Assembly (NCBI RefSeq): GCF_000720135.1
Contig: NZ_JOIU01000012.1
Coordinates: forward strand, 186,001 to 250,000
Direction of reading: 5' to 3'
Source of the DNA: Streptomyces sp. NRRL S-1022
GTDB taxonomy: Bacteria; Actinomycetota; Actinomycetes; Streptomycetales; Streptomycetaceae
DNA length: 64,000 nucleotides
Part shown: one piece after another, positions 9,423-16,416 of the stretch
How positions within the stretch are numbered: position 1 is the first letter of the stretch
Layout: every line of letters begins with the position of its first letter
The notes under the pieces: model-generated
Database searches by the model: none
The model's input: only the letters and a program-made list of their open reading frames with translations
What the model was told of the DNA's origin: nothing
Program-made: the position numbers and the translations under genes

Positions 9423-9777
9423 GTGGGTTTCCGTCACTGTCGAGTGCGCGGGCGTGGGTGTGCCCGGGCACGGGTGCATGCGGTTCCGGCATGGAGGGTG
9501 GGTCTTCGCCTCGTGCGGTCTGCGGCGCACGGACATGCCACGGGTCTCGCTTCGGGGCGCGAGGCTCAGCTGATGCGGGGGCCCTCTAGAAGGCGCACAT
9601 TCGGCACATCAGGCGACACATACAACGAGCACCGGGCGTCATGGTCGCCTCGGTCGCGCGGGTGCGGCTGCTCGTCGTGGTCATGCGATCAGTAAACCAG
9701 ACGGACGGTCCTGACCGGCCGCCGTTGTCCGCATGGTGGACAGCGGCGGACAGCGGTGGACGGGACCGGGCGGGCGC
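9423..9777 (-). promoter_or_regulatory. 355-bp metN 5' region with leader ORF
   Basis: Contains the probable promoter and leader of metNIQ. A Met/Cys-rich short frame ends at 9586. Between it and metN are a CTCGC/GCGAG dyad (about 9552-9569) and a GTGCCC/GGGCAC dyad (about 9467-9478), candidates for attenuator structures. I do not recognise a SAM riboswitch core. Confidence 0.5.
9586..9642 (-). CDS. putative Met/Cys-rich leader peptide of metNIQ
   Basis: An 18-codon frame, MTPGARCMCRLMCRMCAF, starts at the ATG at 9642 and ends in TAG at 9588-9586. Four of 18 codons are Cys and four are Met, both rare amino acids in this genome, packed in the last 12 codons. CGAGG lies five bases before the ATG as a ribosome-binding site. 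An in-frame upstream ATG at 9684 would give 32 codons. The position, 163 nt before metN, and the content fit a ribosome-stalling leader that senses charged tRNA-Met and tRNA-Cys. Cys-rich leader frames acting as attenuators are known in mycobacteria; that this one works that way is inference. Confidence 0.6.
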   Translation of the reverse strand: MTPGARCMCRLMCRMCAF

Positions 9778-10428
9778 TCAGCCGCGGACGGCGATCTCCA
9801 GGCCCCCTTCGGTGACCAGTACCGACAAGGCCGACAGGTCCCGCACCACCAGGTCGGCGTCCAGCTCCTGCGCCCGGTGGGTTGTGGCCAACGCCACGGT
9901 GGTCATGCCGGCCGCGCGGCCGGCGCGCAGTCCGGCGGGGGCGTCCTCGAAGACCACGCAGTGGGCGGGGTCCACGCCGAGCTGCCGGGCGGCGAGCAGG
10001 TAGGGCTCGGGGTCGGGCTTGCCGCGGGTGACCTCGTCGGCCGAGACCAGGGCCTTCGGGGATATCCCGACGGCGCCCAGCCGCGCCTCGGCCAGGCGCC
10101 GGGTGGCGGAGGTGACCACGGCCCAGCGGTCGGCGGGCAGGGCGTCCAGGAGGGCGCGGGTCCCGGGCAGCAGCCGGACACCGCCGTTCGGCACGTCCTC
10201 GACCTCCAGCTGCTCGACCCGGGCCACCGCCTCCGGCACCAGACGGGCGGGCAGCAGGTCGCCGACGATCTGGACGGCGGTCCGCCCGTGCAGTTCCACG
10301 CGGGCGAACTCCTCGGCGGTGATCCCGTACTCCCGGGCCCAGCGGGACCAGCAGCGCTCGACGGAGTCGAGGGAGGAGACCAGGGTGCCGTCGTTGTCGA
10401 ACAGGAGGGCGTGCGCGTGGATCGTCAT
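9778..10428 (-). CDS. HAD-superfamily phosphatase (sugar-phosphatase/phosphoglycolate-type)
   Basis: Haloacid-dehalogenase fold hydrolase, 216 residues. Motif I is LLFDNDGTLV (nucleophile Asp and DxDGT/V pattern), motif II VVTSAT, motif III Lys in VTRGKPDPEPYL, motif IV VVFEDAPAGLRAGRAAGM. The helical cap between motifs I and II (SVERCWSRWAREYGITAEEF onward) is the alpha type seen in phosphoglycolate and sugar phosphatases. The motif order and cap fit small phosphorylated sugars such as glycerol- or hexitol-phosphates, but the substrate is not readable. Start ATG at 10428. It is upstream of metNIQ on the same strand, 355 bp away. Confidence 0.85.
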   Translation of the reverse strand: MTIHAHALLFDNDGTLVSSLDSVERCWSRWAREYGITAEEFARVELHGRTAVQIVGDLLPARLVPEAVARVEQLEVEDVPNGGVRLLPGTRALLDALPADRWAVVTSATRRLAEARLGAVGISPKALVSADEVTRGKPDPEPYLLAARQLGVDPAHCVVFEDAPAGLRAGRAAGMTTVALATTHRAQELDADLVVRDLSALSVLVTEGGLEIAVRG

Positions 10429-10497
10429 GGTCCAGACCCTACGGCGTACGGCGGGGGCGGCGGCTCCGGCCCGTTTGCGCCGTAATAAGGTCGCGGC

Positions 10498-10857
10498 ATG
10501 CTCAACGTCCTGACGCTGGTGACCGGGGTCGCCGCGCTGTTGCTCGCCGCGTGGTGCGGCTGGGCCGCGTACCGCGACCAGCCGACGAAGGACTGGCACT
10601 TCATCGGCATGGCCGTCGTGTCGCTGCTGGCCGTCGTCCAGCTGGTGATCGGGATCGTGCAGCTGGCGCGGGGCGAGAAGCCGGAGCAGGGCACGACGAT
10701 CTTCGTGGCGTATCTGCTGGGCGCGTTCGCGTGCGTGCCGGCGGCGGGCCTGATGTCGCTGGCCGAGCGGACCCGCTGGGGCTCGGTGACGGTCGCCGCC
10801 GGCGGGGTGGTGCTGGCCGTCCTGGAAGTACGGCTCTACGACATCTGGGGAGGCTGA
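10498..10857 (+). CDS. small integral membrane protein, unknown function
   Basis: 119 residues with about four hydrophobic segments: near residues 3-22, 36-57, 72-92 and 95-115. I do not recognise a family. Short charged loops (YRDQPTKDW, RGEKPEQ, ERTRW) separate the helices. The start is the ATG at 10498, 69 bp from the divergent HAD gene, so the promoter is in that gap. Its stop is followed after one base by the start of another small membrane protein, suggesting an operon and perhaps a complex. Confidence 0.7.
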   Translation: MLNVLTLVTGVAALLLAAWCGWAAYRDQPTKDWHFIGMAVVSLLAVVQLVIGIVQLARGEKPEQGTTIFVAYLLGAFACVPAAGLMSLAERTRWGSVTVAAGGVVLAVLEVRLYDIWGG

Positions 10858-10858
10858 G

Positions 10859-11278
10859 GTGACCGCGGTGGAGGAGAAGCCGGCCCGGCTGATCAGCGGA
10901 CCGGGCATGCTGCTCGTCTGGTTCTACGGCGTGATGGTGGTCGGCGCGGTGTCGCGTTCCGCGTTCCAGATCAGCACGGAGTTCGACCGGGCGCCGCTCG
11001 CCTACTCGCTGTCGGCGGTGGCGGGGCTGGTGTATGCGTTCATCACCTACACGCTGGTCCGCGGCGGGGAGAGGGCCCGGCGGGCGGCGTTGTTCTGCTG
11101 CGCCGCCGAGCTCGCGGGTGTGCTGCTCGTCGGTACCTGGACCCTGGTCGACCGGTCGGCGTTCCCGGACGCGACCGTGTGGTCGTACTACGGGGCCGGG
11201 TACGTCTTCATTCCGGTCCTGCTGCCGCTCTCCGCGGTGTACTGGCTGCGGAAGGCGCGCGACCAGCGGTCCTCCTGA
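10859..11278 (+). CDS. small integral membrane protein, unknown function
   Basis: 139 residues, GTG start at 10859 immediately after the upstream stop, so translation is probably coupled. Hydrophobic segments are near residues 14-32, 45-65, 75-95 and 108-130. The cytoplasmic N-terminus is charged (TAVEEKPARLISG) and the C-terminus is basic (RKARDQRSS). I recognise no catalytic motif. With the preceding gene it forms a two-gene membrane protein unit. It ends 16 bp from the convergent acetyltransferase; a short GGCCTG/CAGGCC dyad lies between the stops. Confidence 0.7.
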   Translation: MTAVEEKPARLISGPGMLLVWFYGVMVVGAVSRSAFQISTEFDRAPLAYSLSAVAGLVYAFITYTLVRGGERARRAALFCCAAELAGVLLVGTWTLVDRSAFPDATVWSYYGAGYVFIPVLLPLSAVYWLRKARDQRSS

Positions 11279-11294
11279 GGGCCTGCGGCTGCGG

Positions 11295-11792
11295 TCAGGC
11301 CGTCTGGACGAAGGCCCCCGCCTGCTTCTCCAGGATGATCAGCTCCACCCCGTCGTCGCCCTTGGCCCGGCCCACCGTCTGGTAGCCGACCCGGCGGTAC
11401 AGGCGGAGGTTGCCCTCGCTGCGGTGACCGGTGAAGAGACGGAACCGCTTGGCGCCGCGCTCCGACTCCAGCGCCGTCTCCGCCGCGCGCAGCAGGCGCG
11501 CGCCGATGCCGTGGCCCTGGAGGCGGGGGTGGACGCAGAGCTTGCCGATGGCCGCCGCGCCGTCCTCGGTGACCTTGCCGCGCACCGAGCCGACCACCTC
11601 CTCGCCGAGCCGGGCGACGAAGACGCAGTCGGAGGCGACCTCCTGGCGGACGGAGTCCAGGGTCTGCACGAGCGGGTCGATGCGGTAGTTGCCGTACAGC
11701 GCCGCCTCGCTCTGGAAGCACAGGTACTGGAGCCGGAAGATCTGCTCCGCGTCCTGCTCGGTCGCCACCGAGATGGTCACGCTCATGCCCAT
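11295..11792 (-). CDS. GNAT-family acetyltransferase
   Basis: Predicted acetyltransferase, 165 residues. The acetyl-CoA pyrophosphate-binding motif is seen in LCVHPRLQGHGIGARLLRAA (Q/RxxGxG/A as QGHGIG). The VVGSVRGKV strand and C-terminal RLYRRVGYQTVG are typical GNAT elements. Start chosen at the ATG at 11792, which has GGAGG nine bases upstream; the ATG at 11786 is also possible. Substrate unknown. Convergent with the small membrane protein pair and downstream of the sigma-like gene on the same strand. Confidence 0.82.
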   Translation of the reverse strand: MGMSVTISVATEQDAEQIFRLQYLCFQSEAALYGNYRIDPLVQTLDSVRQEVASDCVFVARLGEEVVGSVRGKVTEDGAAAIGKLCVHPRLQGHGIGARLLRAAETALESERGAKRFRLFTGHRSEGNLRLYRRVGYQTVGRAKGDDGVELIILEKQAGAFVQTA

Positions 11793-11837
11793 GTGCGCAC
11801 GCCTCCCGCTCACCTGATCACCTGTCGTCGCCTACTC

Positions 11838-12344
11838 CTATCCCCGCGCTTCACAGGCCGCAACCTCCGGGGGGAGCAATCGGCGCAGACATCCGAGACA
11901 TCTGGAGCGTTCCGGGCCGAGACTGCCCTGTGAGATACCCAACTCCCCCGCGATCTCCCGGTATGTCAGGTCCTTCGGCGAGAGCAGCGCCTCCAGGAGC
12001 CGGGGACAGCGGCCGGGCAGCCGGCGGACCGCGTCCCGCAGCGCGCGGTACCGGGCGGCGGTCAGGACGTGCTGCTCGGGTCCGGGGCGGAGGTCGTCGG
12101 CCGGCTCACCCTGGTACGGCCGTTCCAGGCGGCTGGTGCGGCGGCTGCGGCGGGCCTCGGCGCGCACGGCCCTGCGCAGCCAGCCCTCGGGATCGAGCGG
12201 TGGCCCCTCGGTCTCCAGCCGTTCCAGGAGCCGCAGCCACACGGCCTGCTCCAGATCACCCGGCTCCCCTCCGGCGGCATATGCCTCGGCGGAGGCCTCG
12301 GCGGTGAGCAGGGGATGCAGGGTGGCCACCAGGTCGTGCGTCAT
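11838..12344 (-). CDS. small sigma-factor-like protein
   Basis: 168 residues. The C-terminal third resembles sigma region 4: RALRDAVRRLPGRCPRLLEALLSPKDLTYREIAGELGISQGSLGPERSRCLGCLRRLL contains the DLTYREIAGELGIS helix-turn-helix and a GPERSR recognition helix. The N-terminal part (DLEQAVWLRLLERL...DPEGWLRRAVRAEARRSRR) fits a shortened region 2. This matches sigma-70-like ECF proteins of Streptomyces. I chose the ATG at 12344 because a perfect hairpin lies just upstream at 12359-12388. No anti-sigma gene adjoins it. Confidence 0.75.
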   Translation of the reverse strand: MTHDLVATLHPLLTAEASAEAYAAGGEPGDLEQAVWLRLLERLETEGPPLDPEGWLRRAVRAEARRSRRTSRLERPYQGEPADDLRPGPEQHVLTAARYRALRDAVRRLPGRCPRLLEALLSPKDLTYREIAGELGISQGSLGPERSRCLGCLRRLLPPEVAACEARG

Positions 12345-12358
12345 ATGCGGAACGACGA

Positions 12359-12388
12359 GCCGCCCCGGCGGGGGGTTGCCGGGGCGGC
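12359..12388 (-). terminator. perfect 11-bp stem after glpQ
   Basis: Arms GCCGCCCCGGC and GCCGGGGCGGC with an 8-nt loop, 48 bp past the glpQ stop and before the sigma-like gene. It probably ends glpQ transcription and supports the downstream start at 12344. Confidence 0.8.
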
Positions 12389-12435
12389 GCACAGTCACCC
12401 CGAACGGGTGCCGGGCGGCGCGGTGGTTGACGCCG

Positions 12436-13611
12436 TCAGCCCTTCAGGAAGTCGGCGCGGGCGAGCAGTCCGGTGTCGGCGTTGTCGGTGAAGACGCCGT
12501 CGATCCCGGTGGCGAAGTACCGCTTGAAGGCCCCGAAGACGTCACCGTAGGCGTCGGCGGCGCCGCCCTTGCGGTACTCGGCCGGCAGGAAGGGGTTCTC
12601 GTTGCGCATCGTGTAAGGGTGCAGGACGAGGCCGACCTTGTGGGCGTCGGCGACCAGGGTGGTCGGCTCGGCGAGGGTGCCGTCCGCCTTCTTGGGGATG
12701 ACCAGGTCCAGGGTCGGGCCGATGCCCTGGGCGTAGCCGGCGATCTCGCGCAGCCCCTTGGGCGTGATGAGGTCGGCGACCGTCCGCGGGTCCTTCGCCT
12801 CGACGAAGTCGTACGGACGGCTGTCGGCCGAGGAAAGCAGGACGACGAGCGGGTTGTCGACCAGCCGGTTCAGCCGCTGGATGCTGGTGGGCTCGAAGGA
12901 CTGCAGGATGACCGGTGCGTCGCGGCCGTCCTTGCCGTGCTTGCGCAGCAGCTTGGCCACCCGCTCCTCCAGGCCGAGGCCCAGCTTGCGGAAGTAGGTG
13001 GGGTGCTTGGTCTCCGGGTAGATCCAGACCTGCCGGCCGCGCTTGCGGGTCTGCTCGTCCTGCCAGGCGAGGACCTCTTCGAAGGTGGGTATCTCCCAAC
13101 GGCCGTTGTAGAGGGTGTTGTGCGGCCGGTTGGCCGGGATGCGCTCGACGGCGCGCAGCGTCTTCAGCTCGGCGAGCGTGAAGTCCTCGGTGAACCAGCC
13201 GGTGGTGGCGACGCCGTCCACGACCTTGGTGGTCTTCCGGCCGGCGAACTCCGGGCGGGAGGCGACGTCCGTCGTGCCGCCGATCTCCGGCTCGTGCCGG
13301 CAGACCAGGTGGCCGTCCCTGGTGGGCACCAGGTCGCCGGCCTCGACCACGTCGGCGCCGAGGTCCAGGGCCAGGTCGTACGAGCCGAAGGTGTGCTCGG
13401 GGCGGTAGCCGCTGGCGCCCCGGTGGCCGATGATCGTCGGCACCGGCAGGCTCTTCAGCCCGCGCCCGCCGTGTCCGGCCGTCCGGGTGCCGGCGGCCCG
13501 GGCCGCGCCGGGCAGTCCGAGGACCGCTCCGCCCGCACCGAGCACCGCGGCGCCGAGCAGCGCCCGCCGTCCCGTCGTCTGCGCCTGCCCGTTCCCCTGG
13601 TCGCTGTCCAT
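12436..13611 (-). CDS. glpQ: Tat-exported glycerophosphodiester phosphodiesterase
   Basis: Secreted enzyme, 391 residues, hydrolysing glycerophosphodiesters to glycerol-3-phosphate and an alcohol, a source of phosphate and carbon. A twin-arginine signal is seen at the N-terminus (TGRRALLGAAVLGAGGAVLG, cleavage near ARAAG). The catalytic GDPD block is TIIGHRGASGYRPEHT, then VEAGDLVPTRDGHLVCRHEP; the two His are the general acid/base pair and E/D bind metal. The C-terminal GIDGVFTDNADTG closes the TIM barrel. ATG at 13611 has AGGAGG seven bases upstream. Streptomyces homologues (GlpQ1/GlpQ2) are known PhoP targets, and four 11-bp PHO-box-like units lie upstream at 13821-13864. Confidence 0.93.
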   Translation of the reverse strand: MDSDQGNGQAQTTGRRALLGAAVLGAGGAVLGLPGAARAAGTRTAGHGGRGLKSLPVPTIIGHRGASGYRPEHTFGSYDLALDLGADVVEAGDLVPTRDGHLVCRHEPEIGGTTDVASRPEFAGRKTTKVVDGVATTGWFTEDFTLAELKTLRAVERIPANRPHNTLYNGRWEIPTFEEVLAWQDEQTRKRGRQVWIYPETKHPTYFRKLGLGLEERVAKLLRKHGKDGRDAPVILQSFEPTSIQRLNRLVDNPLVVLLSSADSRPYDFVEAKDPRTVADLITPKGLREIAGYAQGIGPTLDLVIPKKADGTLAEPTTLVADAHKVGLVLHPYTMRNENPFLPAEYRKGGAADAYGDVFGAFKRYFATGIDGVFTDNADTGLLARADFLKG

Positions 13612-13956
13612 GAGCGCCCCTCCTGCCGCGTTCGTTCGTCGGTGCGGCCCGATCGTAGGGTCGTACACATGGCCGACGGGAGGCCCCGGATCGAACACCC
13701 GGGTGCGGTCGGGTGTCCTGCGAACGGCGGAAGGTGACGGTTCGTCGGGCGCGGGCGGCTGTTCCGAGCGATGTCCGTCACACCCTCGCAAGGCTGTTAC
13801 GGGCCGTCCTGCGGACACCACCGCAGGTAAACCCGCGTCAACACTTCGTAAGGCCTCGGTGAACCGGGCGTCCCCGATGTGCGCGCGGACCGGCACCGCG
13901 AGTAATGTCCTCACCTGCACAGACTCATATCGCCCCCCTTGACATCGGAGGACCCG
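13612..13956. promoter_or_regulatory. 345-bp divergent glpQ / plsC promoter region
   Basis: No gene seen. Holds the PHO-box-like array (13821-13864), a CCTGCGG/CCGCAGG dyad at about 13808-13827, and a GGAGGA ribosome-binding site at 13946-13952 for the acyltransferase. Confidence 0.6.
13821..13864 (-). promoter_or_regulatory. PHO-box-like array (four 11-bp direct repeat units)
   Basis: Read on the minus strand the four consecutive 11-mers are GTTCACCGAGG, CCTTACGAAGT, GTTGACGCGGG and TTTACCTGCGG. Units 1, 3 and 4 resemble the Streptomyces PhoP unit G/TTCAYYYRG/CG; unit 2 is degenerate. The array points toward glpQ, about 210 bp away. Confidence 0.6.
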
Positions 13957-14628
13957 TTGTCCCGCTTCGCGCTCATCAAGGCAGTGCTCGCACCGATCAT
14001 GCGCCTGATGTTCCGCCCACAGGTGGAAGGCGTGGAGAACATCCCGGGGGACGGCCCGGTGATCCTGGCCGGTAATCACCTCACCTTCATCGACTCCATC
14101 GTGCTGCCGGTGGTCACCAAGCGGCAGGTGTGCTTCATCGGCAAGGACGAGTACGTCACCGGCAAGGGGTTCAAGGGCCGACTGATGGCGTGGTTCTTCA
14201 CGGGCGTCGGCATGATCCCGGTGGACCGGGACGGGGCGAACGGCGGCGTGGCCGCGCTGATGACGGGCCGGAGGATCCTGGAGGAGGGCAAGATCTTCGG
14301 GATCTACCCCGAGGGCACCCGGTCGCCCGACGGGCGTCTGTACCGGGGCCGTACGGGTATCGCCCGCCTGACCCTGATGACCGGCGCGCCGGTGGTGCCG
14401 TTCGCCATGATCGGGACGGACAAGCTGCAGCCGGGCGGCCGGGGCATCCCGCGGCCCGGCCGGGTCACCGTCCGGTTCGGCGAGGCCATGGAGTTCTCGC
14501 GCTACGAGGGCATGGACCGGGACCGGTACGTGCTGCGGGCGGTCACGGACTCCGTCATGGCCGAGGTCATGCGGCTGTCCGGTCAGGAGTACGTCGACAT
14601 GTACGCCACCAAGGCGAAGGCCGCCTAG
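13957..14628 (+). CDS. 1-acyl-sn-glycerol-3-phosphate acyltransferase (PlsC family)
   Basis: Membrane-associated phospholipid acyltransferase, 223 residues. The catalytic HX4D motif is NHLTFID (about residues 43-49). The acyl-acceptor-binding motif is FGIYPEGTRSPDG, and VPFAMIGTDKL is a further conserved block. Start chosen as the TTG at 13957, preceded by GGAGGA with five bases spacing, rather than the TTG at 13939. It probably makes phosphatidic acid from lysophosphatidic acid, which fits the divergent glycerophosphodiesterase gene, although enzymes of this size can use other lysolipids. Confidence 0.88.
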   Translation: MSRFALIKAVLAPIMRLMFRPQVEGVENIPGDGPVILAGNHLTFIDSIVLPVVTKRQVCFIGKDEYVTGKGFKGRLMAWFFTGVGMIPVDRDGANGGVAALMTGRRILEEGKIFGIYPEGTRSPDGRLYRGRTGIARLTLMTGAPVVPFAMIGTDKLQPGGRGIPRPGRVTVRFGEAMEFSRYEGMDRDRYVLRAVTDSVMAEVMRLSGQEYVDMYATKAKAA

Positions 14629-14735
14629 GGCCGTCCGACGGACCGGCGCTCCGCGGCCGTCCGTCCGCCTGCCGGTGGAATCTCCGCCGACACATCGGGC
14701 ATTCGGCCGTATGAAAGCGGCCTTATCACCACACA

Positions 14736-14756
14736 ACATGTCTGATTCAGACATGT
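14736..14756. promoter_or_regulatory. perfect palindromic operator over the oxidase start codon
   Basis: Arms ACATGTCTGA and TCAGACATGT around one central T form a 21-bp perfect dyad. It covers both candidate ATGs (14738 and 14753). This is the size and symmetry of a dimeric repressor site; the regulator is not identified. Confidence 0.7.
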
Positions 14757-16381
14757 ACAAACCTTCTCGGCGTACTCTGCTCCGTACCCCGATCGCCGCC
14801 GCCGGCGCGGGACTCCTGGCAGCCTGCACCGGCTCGGGGTCCGACCCCAGTTCCGGCCTGCAACACGCGGACGGCGGCGGGAAGTTCGTGCCGGCCGGAC
14901 CCCGGGGGTACGTCAACCCGTCGGATCCGGAGGTCCTGGCGGCCGAGCGGAAACGGGGCTCCGGGCACGTCCGCACGTTCCGGTTCACCGCAGCCGAAAC
15001 CAAGCTGGACCTGGGCGGCAGATCGGTCCGCACCTGGGCGTACAACGAGGAGGTGCCGGGCCCGCTGGTGCGGGTCACGGCCGGTGACGTACTCGACCTC
15101 ACGCTCGCCAACCGGCTGCCCGCCTCGACCACGCTGCACTCCCACGGGGTGCGGCTGCGCTGCGACATGGACGGCGTGCCGGACCTGACCCAGCGGGCCA
15201 TCGCCTCGGGGGACGACTTCCGCTACCACTTCGTCGCGAAGCACCCGGGAACCTACCTGCTCCACTCCCACGTGGGGATGCAGCCCGACCGGGCCCTGTA
15301 CGCACCGCTCGTCGTGGACGACCCCAAGGAGCCCCTCTCCTACGACAAGGAATGGGTCGTCGTCGTCGACGACTGGCTGGACGGCGTGGAGGGCTCCACC
15401 CCCGAGAACGTCCTGGAGCAGCTCAAGCCCGGCGGAGCCATGGACATGGGGACGATGGCCATGGGTCCCGGCCACGGGAGTGCGAGCCCCGGCCGCCAGA
15501 CGTCCGCGCACCCGTCACCGCACCGGAAGTCCGCCGGCCCCGTCCGGGTGCTGCACGACTCCTACAGCCGCATGCTGCACGGGGAGGGCGGCAGCGTCGC
15601 CTACCCGCACTACCTGATCAACGGGCGGCTGCCCGGCAATCCCTCGGTGTTCCGCTGCCGTCCCGGCGACCGGGTGCGCCTGCGCATCATCAACGCCGGT
15701 TCCGAGACCGCCTTCCGGGTCGCGCTGGGCGACCACCCGATGACCGTCACCCACACCGACGGCTATCCGGTGAAGCACAAGAAGACCGACGCGCTGCTCG
15801 TCGGCATGGCGGAACGCTACGACGTGCTCGTCACCGTCAAGGACGGGGTCTTCCCCCTGGTCGCCCTGGCCGAGGGGAAGAAGGGCCGGGCCCTCGCCGT
15901 GCTGAGCACCGCCAAGGGGGGCAGGAAGCTGCCGCCCGCCGACGTCCGCCCGCGCGAGCTGGACGGCAACACCGTCCCGGCGCGCCGTCTGCTGCCCGAC
16001 GACTCCGTGGCCCTGGCGGACCGTCACCCCGACCGCGAGATGCGCATCAGGATCACCGGGACCATGGCGAAGTTCGACTGGGGGTTCGACCACAAGCCCT
16101 ACTCCGTGGCCCAGCGGCACGCGGTGCGCGCGGGTGAACGGGTGCGGCTGACGCTCATCAACGCCACGGGCATGTGGCACCCGATGCACCTGCACGGGCA
16201 CACGTTCTCGCTGGGCGGTCTCGACTCCGTGGGGGCGCGCAAGGACACCGCGCTGGTGCTGCCGCACCGGAAGCTGGTGATCGACTTCGATGCGGACAAT
16301 CCCGGGTTGTGGATGCTGCACTGCCACAACCAGTACCACTCGGAGAGCGGGATGATGACCGTGCTGGGGTACAAGCGCTGA
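14753..16381 (+). CDS. Tat-exported multicopper oxidase (lipoprotein)
   Basis: Extracytoplasmic laccase-like oxidase, 542 residues from the ATG at 14753. The N-terminus SRRTLLRTPIAAAGAGLLAAC combines a twin-arginine motif with a lipobox Cys. Copper ligands are in four blocks: LHSHGVRL, LLHSHVG, WHPMHLHGH and LHCHNQYHSESGM near the C-terminus (type 1 Cys near residue 524). A Met/His-rich stretch (MDMGTMAMGPGH) around residue 240 is like those in copper-tolerance oxidases. Upstream in-frame starts (14675, 14711, 14738) are possible. Those at 14675 and 14711 would include a TTA codon at 14723, making the gene bldA-dependent. It oxidises metal ions or phenolics with O2; substrate unknown. Confidence 0.9.
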   Translation: MYKPSRRTLLRTPIAAAGAGLLAACTGSGSDPSSGLQHADGGGKFVPAGPRGYVNPSDPEVLAAERKRGSGHVRTFRFTAAETKLDLGGRSVRTWAYNEEVPGPLVRVTAGDVLDLTLANRLPASTTLHSHGVRLRCDMDGVPDLTQRAIASGDDFRYHFVAKHPGTYLLHSHVGMQPDRALYAPLVVDDPKEPLSYDKEWVVVVDDWLDGVEGSTPENVLEQLKPGGAMDMGTMAMGPGHGSASPGRQTSAHPSPHRKSAGPVRVLHDSYSRMLHGEGGSVAYPHYLINGRLPGNPSVFRCRPGDRVRLRIINAGSETAFRVALGDHPMTVTHTDGYPVKHKKTDALLVGMAERYDVLVTVKDGVFPLVALAEGKKGRALAVLSTAKGGRKLPPADVRPRELDGNTVPARRLLPDDSVALADRHPDREMRIRITGTMAKFDWGFDHKPYSVAQRHAVRAGERVRLTLINATGMWHPMHLHGHTFSLGGLDSVGARKDTALVLPHRKLVIDFDADNPGLWMLHCHNQYHSESGMMTVLGYKR

Positions 16382-16416
16382 GACGCGGGGCGGTCCGGCT
16401 CGCCCCGGCCGTCTCA
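16379..16416. terminator. bidirectional terminator between the oxidase and MFS genes
   Basis: Arms TGAGACG-CGGGGCG and CGCCCCG-gc-CGTCTCA. The TGA stop of each convergent gene forms the base of the stem on its own strand. It should end transcription in both directions. Confidence 0.85.

Noticed and set aside
9423..9536. N-terminal extension of metN to the ATG at 9536
   Set aside because: The added 38 residues are Cys/Pro/His-rich, unlike MetN proteins; the GTG at 9422 has a ribosome-binding element and starts the conserved sequence.
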